Shown: one piece after another, positions 1-10,522 of the stretch | Layout of the letters: each line of letters starts with the position of its first letter | Numbering within the stretch: position 1 is the first letter of the stretch | Assembly (NCBI GenBank): GCA_027475525.1 | Contig: JAMWFC010000046.1 | Coordinates: 3,224,001-3,288,000 of the forward strand | DNA from: Macrolepiota albuminosa | Lineage: Eukaryota > Basidiomycota > Agaricomycetes > Agaricales > Agaricaceae | Length of the DNA: 64,000 nucleotides | Direction: 5' to 3' | The notes under the pieces: model-generated | Seen by the model: only the letters and a program-made list of their open reading frames with translations | Database searches by the model: none | Told to the model about the DNA's origin: nothing | Translations under genes and position numbers: made by a program

Positions 1-2690
1 GCATATTCAAAGAGAGTCTCTTCATCTGATGCCGGAGATGGCGCGTCGTATAAAAACATTTGGTGTCCTGCAGCTATGAGAAGTGATCCATGGTCGAGCC
101 AAATAGAATCGCTGATAGGTAAAGGAATGAACCTTGATAACGCGATAGTTGATTATGATAGTGGAGGAATTATATGATCCACAAACCCTCCAATCTCAAT
201 CGTGGTACACGTTGCCCACCCAGGTCCTTCATCGAAATAGGTCATTCGCTGTTGACATAGCAGCTCGACACGGTGATGGAAACCAACGGCGAGGATAGAC
301 TGATTATCGGGAGTCGATGTCCAATCTAAATCATTGATATGTTCACTGAACCAAGTAATCAAGTTGAAAACGATGGAAGAGAGCAGTTAAAACGTACCTA
401 TAATGTGTACAGAAGTCTAGACCAGTGGCGAACTCTGATTCTTGCGAATTCCATATTGTTAATTCATGACCATCTGGTTCAGGAACGACTGGATTTAAGG
501 GTTCATCAGCAGGCAGCTTTACACATCATTAAAACATGACTTTCTCAAAGCAGTTTTTTTGGCAGAGCTACAGCTCGCTTTTATAATTCTTGTGCGCCCT
601 GTCTTCACAGTTCCTGTCTGCTTCCACAAAGGTGTCTGGGCGTCCTCAGGAACCCAAAAGTCTAGTTCCCCTGTATGAGAGACACTAAGAAGGACATCGG
701 GTTCTGTCCAAGACTGTCTCTGACCCCAAGCCATCGGATCGACAGGTAAAATAAACCTGGGCGGATGTGCGAGTGGCAAATTAGATTGTGAGTGAATCAA
801 TAAAGTCGGAAAAGGATCATAACAAGCACGGAGGTGGACGATCGACAACTCAGATGTGATCCCAATTATAGAGTCACCTTCATCCTCAGAGGGAATTGAG
901 AATAGATAATCTATGGCTGGTATGGAAAGACTCTGCGGAGGCGTTGAGTGTAGAGTCAATGTCCCGTCAGAGACCAGATATGTCACAAAGATGTGTCCTA
1001 TAGGATTTGGGTTTGCTTCACAGAAACAGAGGTAAAGTGTATTTACCTCGTTGAAGTACGACGACGTGATCTGCTGAAGACCAGGAGCCTGAACGGACCA
1101 GCTGGGTACCATTCTTTATGACTTTCCAAGCCTCGCCACCGTTGACACGCACAATACCTACGCCTGCGCCTTCCGGTGTCCTTACGAGCCTGCGAATGTT
1201 CGACTCCTCTTCGGCGACCCTAGGTAGCATCCTTGAAGACAGCACGAGTCCATCATCTTGTGCATCGAAGAAAGCGACGGGAGAAAGAACATAAATTGCT
1301 AATGGAGAGGATACCGCAAGTGTCAGTATAGATGTGTCTGTATTACGCAAGAGAAATAGGTAAGAAGGCGGTCCAGGCAAGGTAGACGGTGGCAACTGTT
1401 GCAACGTGAATTGTTTAATGAGCGTTGGGGGTCTTCGATCTACATTCTATCGAAGGGATTAATTTCTAGCTAGGGCATCGGAAGGATGACTGACTGCAAC
1501 AGCGCTTACAACGACAGAGCCGTCACCGAGAACGCGAAGGAACAAATCCCAACGCTCATCTTTGATATCTTTGATTCGTCGAAGACGAGCATTATCCTGG
1601 TCCGGCCATTTTTTTAGTACTTCGTTCAAAGCATTCCCAAGAATTTCTCTATCAAGCCAAAAAGCGGTAGACGCAGTCTGATTTAAATGATGGGAAGCGG
1701 TAGAGAAAGGAAGAGTTGAAAAGATGTCCAATGATGCGTGAAGCTGTAGCTGTTGAGGAAAATCTAGTACAGGGAGGAAAATACGAATTGTTGAGTCATC
1801 AGTGACAGTGTAAAGGATCAGGTCATCACTATAGAATGGAATGCATGAGGCTCCATATTTCAAATTGTACTAGATACTGACCGACTTGCTGCTTGTGGCT
1901 GTCGCCAAGCAAAATTGGTTATGGTACGCGGATGAGGTATTATTTGAGTCTGACGACCCGACGTGGTAGAGTACATCCTAATTGCACAATCCGACTGGAG
2001 GAAACAGGCGGACGGTCACATAACAACAAGAACACTGTTTCTAAAATGCATACCGCAGACAGAGTTGCAAGATACATTAACGAAGGTGCGAAGTGTGCGC
2101 AAGTCGGAGAAGAAGCACTAAACAGGGTATCAAACCAAAACTGGAAAACTTTGTGAAGACACCAACGAGATAGTCCATTTTTGTGACCAGTTGGGAAGAT
2201 CGTTCTCAAGGATGAGAGTATATACAGAGAGGCTGAGCTGAGAACCAACAGCAAGCAGGCCTAATGCAACGTAAGTTTGGCATTCGCAAAAGAAATGCGA
2301 ACTCACCAGATTTACAATCAAGTGTCGTGATGACTTGACTTTCTGGAAGTATAAGGGTCGAATGAATTGACCATTTATCCTTCCTCATTCCAGAGAGGGC
2401 CCAGGCGGCAATGCGGTTGTTCCTGGCAGCAAAGACCTTGAAAGTCGTCGGACAACGTGACAGCAAGACAAAATCTCACTCACTAGCATCATGCCCGAAT
2501 CGACTGTGATGCATGATATGCTGTCGGTAGTGTTTGTGGTAATTGGAAAGGCTTCTGACAATGCAAGAACACGGACGAGGGAGAGTGAGGAAGCATCTAA
2601 GAGGATGACGACGTCTGCTGATGGATAAAGCTGGTGAAAAGGGTGACGCCAAGGTGAAGAGGTTAGAAAGAAACACTGACAATCAAGAGA
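1..2690 (-). CDS. RAV1: Rav1/DmX-like RAVE complex subunit, partial
   Basis: This matches the N-terminal WD40-type region and the start of the Rav1p_C region of Rav1, the scaffold of the RAVE complex that reassembles the vacuolar H+-ATPase. The match rests on recognised segments read right to left: a first beta-propeller stretch (LYPSADVVILLD, near 2,610), LLAVGSQLSLSVYTLILEND (near 2,225), YTVTDDSTIRIFLPVLD (near 1,780), LDWTSTPDNQSILAVGF (near 310) and GSLLIAAGHQMFLYD (near 75). The reading frame changes several times through short introns, for example donors near 2,483 and 2,316 and an intron near 355-400. The C-terminal half lies beyond base 1. The start codon is unresolved, because the frame stays open to 2,795, only 15 bases from the divergent FAS1 start. 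Family assignment is firm; exon borders are inferred by eye. Confidence 0.85.
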
Positions 2691-2809
2691 GCATTTGGGA
2701 GTTGGAGATGGCAAATACTGCGTGCTGGGTAGGCGGCGTAGGCGTGGTGAAGGTGAAGCATGACATAAATCGGAAATATCGCCACACAGTCTCAACCTTA
2801 ACTTCCACC

Positions 2810-5610
2810 ATGCGCCTCCACCTCCTCCCTGCCGCTGTCCTCATTCTCCTCTTCGCATCCCCTGCACTTTCCTCTCTCCAACGTCCACTTGCAAATACCT
2901 TGTCCACCACACTCGTCGATGTCCTCTCCAACGATCCAAATTACACCTCTCTTCTCCGTCTCCTTCAACGCGCCCGCCTCATCCCCACACTGAACAAACT
3001 CAATGGAAGCACTCTTTTTGCTCCCACTAATGATGCAGTCCGGCACTATCTCGGCGAAAACGACCTCTGGCGCAGTGTCTTTCGCGATGACTATCTTGTA
3101 CTTAATGACAATGTACAGGAACAGTTGAGGCAGCAACTGTTCTATCATTTACTCAACTATACAGTCCCGGAACTCCCTAAGGATAACATACAAACACTCT
3201 ATACCTTGCATTACCCCCGGGTTCTTCCTGATCCACCCTCGAAAGATCCGCCTCCGTTTCCGCCCTGGCTACCAATTCCAGGAGGAACCTTAGGGGGGAA
3301 ACCGCAGAGATTGCGCGTCTCAGCACATGAAGTTGGAGTCGATGCTTTCGGCAAGGATGGTATCAAGGTCGTCAATACCTCCACAGCAGGCAACGGCATC
3401 ATATATGGCATTTCCAAAGTCCTTGAACCACCTCTTGATCTAGGTAAGACTAGTTTCTTTGAATAACTATTTAAGCGGTTTGCTTGAGATCGTCCAGCCA
3501 AAGTTTTATCTGAACAGGGCTCCTTGTCCTTTTTCAACAAGGTGTTGACTCCCGCAATGACGAAACTTCTCAATTCTACGTCAAAACTTACAATTTTCCT
3601 GCCTGTCGATTCTGCTTGGGATGTTTTGGACCCATACGAGCGACTGTATCTCGAGAGTGAATATTCTGCTAACGATCTTAATCGAATACTGAACTTGCAC
3701 GCCGTTGTGGAGGAAGGGGTTGATTATTCTGATACCTTTGAGGAGGGAACAGATCGTAAAGCACTTTTCCTCTTTGTGATGCAATGCATCTATTCATTAA
3801 ACGTTTCTATAAGTGACAACGCTTGACGGCTCCAAGCTCGAGATCAAAGTCTCTTCGACGAACATCACGGTTTCAGGTGCACGCCTCGTGGAACCCGACA
3901 TTCTTGCGTCCAACGGTGTTCTTCATCTCGTGGACTCACTCCTTATACCTCCAGGCACTCTTCAACTCACACCGGAGAAATATCTTCTTGCCCTTAACTG
4001 CACGACCTTTGTTTCTTTGTTACATTCTGTAGATCTGGGCATATTGATCAATAACACAGATGCCAAGTACACAATCCTTGCCCCACCTGATGACGTAATG
4101 TCGTTACAAGGAGACAAAGAACTTCCTGAGAGAGGCAGTAAAGATTTAAAGAGACTGCTACAATATCACTTCTTGCCAGGGAATTGGAATCCCGAGAAAT
4201 TGGCAGATGGAATGCTGCTGGAGACCGCCTTGGAAGAGGATGGGCTTTCTGGCAGGAGCCAGGTCTTGAGTGTTGGGGTTAGTTCGGATGATAGAAAATC
4301 AGACGAGAGGTCCGTCAGGTTTGCTGGTGCTAAAACTATAGGAAACCCAAGTGAGTTGTTCCATACCTGTGACAGACTCGTATATGGCTCATAATCCACC
4401 AGTCAAAGTTAATAACACCCTCCTCTACTTCATTTCTCGGCCAATCGTGCCCCCTGTTGATCCCCTGCAAACAGCTCTCCCCTTCCTCGACCTTTCTTCC
4501 TTTCTTGCAGCCATCTTCTCTACTTCTCAGGCCGAAATCCTTCGGAAGGCACCTCATACATCCCTTCTTATTCCTCACAATTCGGCTTTTAAACGCTTAG
4601 GCCTGCTTGTCAGCGCCCATTTACTGGGCACATCTGCGAAGCAAGATTTGGAGAAGGTCCTTTTACATCATGCATTAGACACCATTCAGTATGGGCAATC
4701 ACTTAGGAATGGTTCCCAGCATACTTTTTCAACTCTAGAGGGCAGCGATATACGATTTGACAGATTGAAGAATGGCACCCTCTATGTCAGTCCTAGTGGA
4801 GGCTGGACCGGAATGCAGTCCGAACTATTTGTCAAGGATCTTTTAACGAACACTGGTGTTGTCCACGAGCTCTCAGATATTTTGATTCCTCGCTCGGTCA
4901 ACCTAACTATTGGCAAACTTGTCAAGGCTGCTCAAGGAAGTACTATGGCATCAATCGCTGTGAAGGCTGGCTTTGAATGGGTGCTCAACGGCACTGCGCC
5001 ACCAGAAGGATTTTTCTCGACCGAACAAACCTTGTCTGGAGTAGGCTGGACATTACTGTGCCCTACAGATAATGCATTTAAGGACGTGAATCTGACACAA
5101 CTTTATGCTGAACCGGACGCATTACGTGCAATCGTTGCACAACATCTCGTTCCTGCTCAGCCTCTAAAAGGTGATCCATCAGTATACGACACTGACGCAC
5201 TCTACAACAATCAGCCTCTTCCTCTTGACGATTCTCCGACATACAATACACTCCTATCCTCCACATCAGTGTATGGAGACCTTGTCTTCCGTTGGCGTGA
5301 TGACCCGGAATCAAAAGGATACATCGTTGGAATCAAAGGTGCTCGGGGTACCGATGGTAGCGCTGATTGGGCTCGTGTGCTCTCGTGGGGCCGATCGACT
5401 ACCGCTGGCGGAGGCGTTATTCAAATCGACAGACTATTGCAACCATATAGTCCCCCATGGTGGCTATCCTACGGTGCACCTACGGTTGTGGGCATTGGGG
5501 GCTGCGTGCTCATCTGTCTATTCTTCTACGGCGTCAGACTCGTTTGGCAACGAGATACGACAGAGGCCACATACGAACCTATTGGCGGATTTGGTAGAGA
5601 TGAATCTTGA
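2810..5610 (+). CDS. FAS1 (fasciclin) repeat membrane protein
   Basis: Four exons (2810-3443, 3498-3755, 3814-4350, 4403-5610) join in frame to about 878 residues. The introns are 54, 58 and 52 bases. The protein starts with a signal peptide (MRLHLLPAAVLILLF, cleavage after about residue 22). Several fasciclin repeats follow, recognised by their H1/H2 boxes such as NGSTLFAPTNDAV, SKLTIFLPVDSAW, TILAPPDDVM and WTLLCPTDNAF. A single C-terminal membrane segment sits near residues 835-855 (VVGIGGCVLICLFFYGV), followed by a short cytoplasmic tail. Many N-glycosylation sequons (NYT, NGS, NNT) fit an extracellular region. FAS1 proteins mediate adhesion to cell wall or matrix; the exact role here is inferred. 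It is divergent from the Rav1 gene with almost no spacer. No damage is visible. Confidence 0.9.
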
Positions 5611-5891
5611 TTTTTCAGGGTTGTAATTGTAGACTTAATGGTATTGGAAATTGTAATTCCTTGGTGTGAATACATAGAGTAATCTATGTACAAATCGGGT
5701 TATAAAGTGGTATTATGATGTAAGTAAATCTAAAATCAGTTTTCTTGAGGAAGCATGTGAATTTTGAAATACCCGTCCCGGTCGTCTGGGCATACATATA
5801 TTTCAATCGGTGCGTCCTCTTTTCGTCAAGTCCTTGCCACATAGCCCAACATGGTCTGCAGCGCATTAATTTTTCACTCGACTCCTCTGAC

Positions 5892-7233
5892 ATGTCCACC
5901 CGCAGAGCAGTGAATCACCAGCTACCGATGAATCTCGTTCGACAGCGGTCGAATCCGCCAAAGCGTTCATCGCTGGGGGTTTTGGTGGTCTTTCTGCTGT
6001 CCTTGTCGGTCAGTCCTTCGTCTTTAACCTTGATCTTCGACTTCACGTTCTTCAGGGCATCCGTTTGATCTGACGAAGACGAGACTCCAAACTGCCGGCC
6101 CGGGTGTGTATAATGGCGCCCTGGATGTTGTGAAGAAGACTTTGGCTCGGGATGGTATCACTGGGTATGTGTGATTATCACTCTTTTTACCTTCCTCTGT
6201 TCATGAGCTTGTAAGCATGTACCGTGGGATGGTCCCACCACTATTAGGCGTCACCCCAATATTCGCCGTTTCATTCTGGGTAAGATACTCAGAAAATCAT
6301 AAGACTATGGACTGAAGCAAGATTTCGTAGGCTTATGATGCATCAAAGAATTTGATATTGGCATTGACCCCACAACGGACAAGCCAGACTTTGTCAATAT
6401 CAGAACTTGCAGCTGCTGGATTCCTATCAGCCGTTCCAACCACGCTCGTCACAGCCCCCGTTGAAAGAGCCAAAGTGATTTTGCAGGTAAATCTACTGTT
6501 GTCTTAATCAAATCACCAATTAACGGCCCGGAATAGACTCAGGGTCAGGGCAAGGACGCAGGCGAGAAGAGGTACAAGGGCGTCGTTGATGTGGTAAGAC
6601 ATCTCTATCGTGAGGGGGGGATGAGAAGCATCTTCCGTGGGACAGGAGCTACGCTTGCACGGGACGGTCCTGGCAGTGCCGCGTTCGTGGATAGTTCTTT
6701 CTTTGATTTTGACTGTCTGAAATCTATTTAATAGGTACTTTGCAGCGTATGAAGTGACGAAGAGAATGTTGACCCCGGCAGGTTCTTCGCCAGCTGATCT
6801 GAACCTTGGCGCAATCATTGTAGCTGGAGGATCAGCCGGTGTTGCCATGTGGGCTTTGGCCATACCCCCAGACGTATGCCATCATTTCTTTACACATGAG
6901 ACTACTTTGTGAACACAGAATTTGCTAGGTATTAAAATCTAGGATTCAGTCCGCGCCAGAAGGCACATACTCCGGGTTATTAGATTGTGCACGCAAAACG
7001 ATAGCACAGGATGGTGTTCGTGCATTATGGAAAGGATTTGGACCAGCTATGGCAAGAGTGAGTAGTCTTCTCATTTCTATGCTCATCTTCTGATGGACTG
7101 TGTAGGCATTCCCTGCTAACGCAGCGACATTCGTGAGTCTACCTTTTTCTTCTTCCCGTACACGTGGCCAACTCTCTTCTGTCTTTAGCTCGGCGTTGAA
7201 GCATCCAGGACTCTTATGGATAAGTTCTTTTAA
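5892..7233 (+). CDS. CRC1: mitochondrial carnitine/acylcarnitine carrier
   Basis: This is a SLC25-family carrier that exchanges acylcarnitine and carnitine across the inner mitochondrial membrane for fatty-acid oxidation. All three carrier signatures P-x-[DE]-x-x-[KR] are present: HPFDLTKTRL (near 6,058), APVERAKVIL (near 6,455) and IPPDVLKSRI (near 6,865-6,945). The remaining sequence (YRGMVPPLLGVTPIFAVSF; GFGPAMARAFPANAATFLGVE) is typical of the CRC1/SLC25A20 branch. At least seven introns are needed, including 6009-6055, 6163-6214, 6280-6330 and 6487-6537; the last short exons are split near 7,058 and 7,134. The stop is TAA at 7231. The start is uncertain. The ATG at 5892 is out of frame with the first repeat, so either a 5' intron or an indel lies before about 5,925. 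CRC1 is preferred over other SLC25 members on overall sequence. Confidence 0.87.
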
Positions 7234-8242
7234 TTGGGACCTAGACTTTACATACATAGATCACTGTTTCATGATATCACTATACTATTTCATGATATCC
7301 GCATCAAACGATATGCATCCACTGCAATGGTTGTGACGGCGCCAAACCTCTGGTTACTGAGCTCAAACAACGTTAGTGGCCATGAATATTACATTACATA
7401 TACGTTACGACAAGAAGGTCGCTCGGTCGTCATCTGCTTTTTCTTTGAGTTTCATCATTTTTATGACTGCTTAGAACCCCCGGTGGCTATCGGTTTCCCA
7501 ACAAGATCTGTTAGACACAATATGAAACGAAATATGGCATGCGTTTGCTTGAATTTATACTCAACCTCATGGTATAGCATCAACCTCTGTTCACCCTTAC
7601 GTTGTATATTCTACCTTACATGAATTCAGAATTTACGTCGACCTCTAATGATAATCGACTGTGCCGCAACTCGCCGCGTGTGGCATATGTATAATATCGT
7701 ATAAGAATGGAACGTGGAACGAAAGAAGTAGTGTACATTGGCGAAAGACGAATAGCTTCTAAGGTACTGGGTGATCAATAATAGCCTCGCACAGATGCCG
7801 AGAAGACCGCGGGTTTACACCGAATTTTTAGTCTATCCAGTATCTTGGGGGGGAAACAAAGTTTCAGAAACTTCCTACAGTGGTTTGAATGACACTGGAA
7901 TAGAAAACTTGTACAAAAGGTTGAATCGGGATGACGGGAACGATCACTCGTGCTGCGGTCCGGAGGACAGATGGAAAGAACAAACTTGTACAAAAGGTTG
8001 AATCGGGATGACGGGAACGATCACTCGTGCTGCGGTCCGGAGGACAGATGGAAAGAACAGTGAGCATATCAATTATGTAAACTCTGGCACTATGTTTAGG
8101 ACGGCTCCAAATCCAAGGTGAACCTAGCCTGCTGAACGGTGTGGACGATTGCTGAGTCGCCAAATTATCACTCCATTCAAATTTTCGGAATAAAAACTTT
8201 ATGTCAAATTTACCACGGCTTGCGGGCGTCGTGTGACGTAAT
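7234..8242. other. intergenic stretch without recognisable gene
   Basis: No ORF here resembles a protein and no intron-linked coding pattern was seen. It holds the 3' flank of the carrier gene, an AT-rich segment (about 7,240-7,640) and one 77-base tandem duplication (7905-8058). The helicase promoter should lie in its last few hundred bases. Confidence 0.6.
7905..8058. repeat. 77-bp exact tandem duplication 1 (intergenic)
   Basis: Bases 7905-7981 repeat directly as 7982-8058 without a spacer. It is the first of at least 19 such 77-base direct repeats in the window and is probably an unmerged assembly overlap. Confidence 0.95.
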
Positions 8243-10412
8243 ATGAAATTTTTTTCCCGACCTTGGTGAACATACTAGGTCGCCAAAAAGTGCGATGCTC
8301 TCGCACTACGTTTGCACGGTCTATGGGCCGCAGTGCAGAGGCACAAGCAGAAGCACTCGCCAAGGCCGCATTTCTCTCTCACTCTAGCGGTACATCGAAA
8401 ACAACGGACCCCGCAAAGGTTACGACTTTTGAAAAGCTCGGCCTGCATCCTCCCATTGTCGCGTCTTTGAGAGCCGCATTCCCGAATGTAAAAACCCCTA
8501 CGGAGACTCAGGCACAGTTTATACCAGCCATTTTGACCGGGAAAGATGTACTTTTGAAAGATGAAACGGGTTCTGGAAAGTAAGTTTGGTGAATTATGGT
8601 GTCTTTCTTTACTTGTCTCCTGACGTGATATCTCTAGGTCTTTCGGGTTCTGGAAAGTAAGTTTGGTGAATTATGGTGTCTTTCTTTACTTGTCTCCTGA
8701 CGTGATATCTCTAGGTCTTTCGGACTCGTAGTTGCTCTTTTGAACAAGCCAAGGGTGTCGTCATCAGGCAAGAGAAAAAATTCAATTACTCGACATATCA
8801 CATCTTTGGTCCTTGTGCCTCATCGTGACCTTGCATACCAACTATTACACTGGATTGAACGAATGAGTTCTGTGACAAAGTCTCCCCCACTCTTGTCTAC
8901 TATCGGGCAAGTCTTGGTCCGCGACGGTCGAAGTCATCTTACGGACGGTCTTCGCCTTCTGCGTCAGTCACCACCGCATATTTTGATTGGGACTCCGCAA
9001 GCTATTATGGATGTGTACAATGAAGATCCTGAGGCCCTCCAATTGGGACATTTGTCTGGTGTTGTCGTGGACGAAGTTGACTACCTTATTGAAACCGTGC
9101 CGAAAAAGGATCCTAGTAAGTCCTACTACAAGGCAACACTCAAGGCCAAGAGGAAGCTCTTAGCTCATCCTGGAGTGACGCGTCAATTACTTGATATCAT
9201 CTATGCGCAACGGAAGAAGACAAACGCAATGCGCAAGGATGAACCGGGGATTGTCCAGGAAATGCGGAGGAGAGAGTCTATGCGCAACGGAAGAAGACAA
9301 ACGCAATGCGCAAGGATGAACCGGGGATTGTCCAGGAAATGCGGAGGAGAGAGTCCATAGGTACTCGACACAGGAACCACAGCTGATTTTTTCCAGCGCT
9401 ACATTACGGCGACATCTGAATAATTACCTATTCGAAGAGAGTGGATGGTTGAACAGGGACAACCTATTGAAAGTACGAGGAAGCGGGAATGCTGCCACTG
9501 AACAGAGGACAGAAGCCCTTGACACGAATTTACATCATGGACTTGGAGGCACTGGCATCTCTCATTCGGTTCTACTCGTTTCAGAGAATGACATCAAGAA
9601 TATTGCTGGTGCGAAAGCGCCACTAGTCAGTCCTGCAGAGACAGATCACCTCCATCCGGTTGATCCCCAAAAACTTTTTGCGACAACAGCGGAATCAGTA
9701 GCGCTTGAGATTGACCCCGATATTGTAGACAGTGAGTACATGGAGACAAAATTTTTAGAACAAGGACAGATTATTAATATTCTTCTGTTCGAGAAAGAAT
9801 ACAAAGGAACTCCAACTCCATTCAATCCAAATGTAATGGAAGCTATCGCAACTGCTTTTGCTCTGGACGTACCATCAGTGGCGCTTTTGGTGCTCCCGTC
9901 GTCGTCACCGGTGCAGCGTGCAGTATATGAGCTGCGGGAGATGGGAATCAATGCTCACGGGTTGGACCTGCTGACCGATGAGAAAGGGCGATCGCATCTC
10001 CTGAGAGGTGATGGGAACGGGCAGGATAACCCGACATTGTTGGTTTCAACCCTGGCCACGACGCGGGGGCTAGATTTACCAGAGCTGACACACGTCTTTA
10101 GGATAACCCGACATTGTTGGTTTCAACCCTGGCCACGACGCGGGGGCTAGATTTACCAGAGCTGACACACGTCTTTATCATGGGTATCCTGATGGACCAA
10201 AAGTAAATGGACGGACAGTTGATGCATACGTACACCTTGCTGGACGAGTGGGGCGGTTCGGGCGTGGTGGAAAGGTAATTAGTGTGGTGGAGAAAGAGGG
10301 GGACGAGGAGGAGGGAGAAGAAGGCAGCGGTGGAGTGAGTCAGGGATCGAAGATGCTGAGGATCCTTGCGAGTATAAACGAGACGCCAACCGCTTTTGTG
10401 CACTTTGACTGA
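8243..10412 (+). CDS. DEAD-box-like ATP-dependent RNA helicase, possibly mitochondrial
   Basis: Helicase motifs appear in order: a Q-motif region (FEKLGLHPPIVASL, TPTETQAQFIP), motif I DETGSGKS (split by the first intron at about 8,580), motif Ia PHRDLA, GTPQ, motif II as DEVD instead of DEAD, motif III SAT (near 9,396) and motif VI as HLAGRVGRFGRGG (near 10,235). The altered motif II and VI and a basic N-terminus suggest a mitochondrial Mrh4-type protein, but this is inference. Three 77-base duplications interrupt it (8567, 9200, 10023). Collapsing them still leaves one-base frame breaks at about 9,356-9,374 and about 10,188, where one extra base would restore the frame. The start is also unclear: the ATG at 8243 falls out of frame after a T7 run, and the next in-frame ATG is at 8322. 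The stop is TGA at 10410. Either sequencing and assembly errors or real decay could explain this; the former is favoured. Confidence 0.8.
8567..8720. repeat. 77-bp exact tandem duplication 2 (helicase intron 1)
   Basis: Bases 8567-8643 repeat as 8644-8720. The unit spans the end of helicase motif I and the whole first intron, so motif I (GSGK) and the splice sites appear twice. Exon 1 joined to the exon after the second copy reads through normally. Confidence 0.95.
9200..9353. repeat. 77-bp exact tandem duplication 3 (helicase exon)
   Basis: Bases 9200-9276 repeat as 9277-9353 in the helicase reading frame. As 77 is not a multiple of three, the second copy is read out of frame and ends in a stop at 9358. 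Confidence 0.95.
10023..10176. repeat. 77-bp exact tandem duplication 4 (helicase exon)
   Basis: Bases 10023-10099 repeat as 10100-10176 within the helicase C-terminal RecA domain. The second copy shifts the frame just before motif VI. Confidence 0.95.
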
Positions 10413-10522
10413 GATTGGAAACCGAGTTGCTGGACTTGAATGATGTAGTTTGATCGGCTACACGGAGATAGTTTGCCGTACAAAGAACGACTAAGAAGCC
10501 CTGAGTCTGGCTTTCTCCCGTC

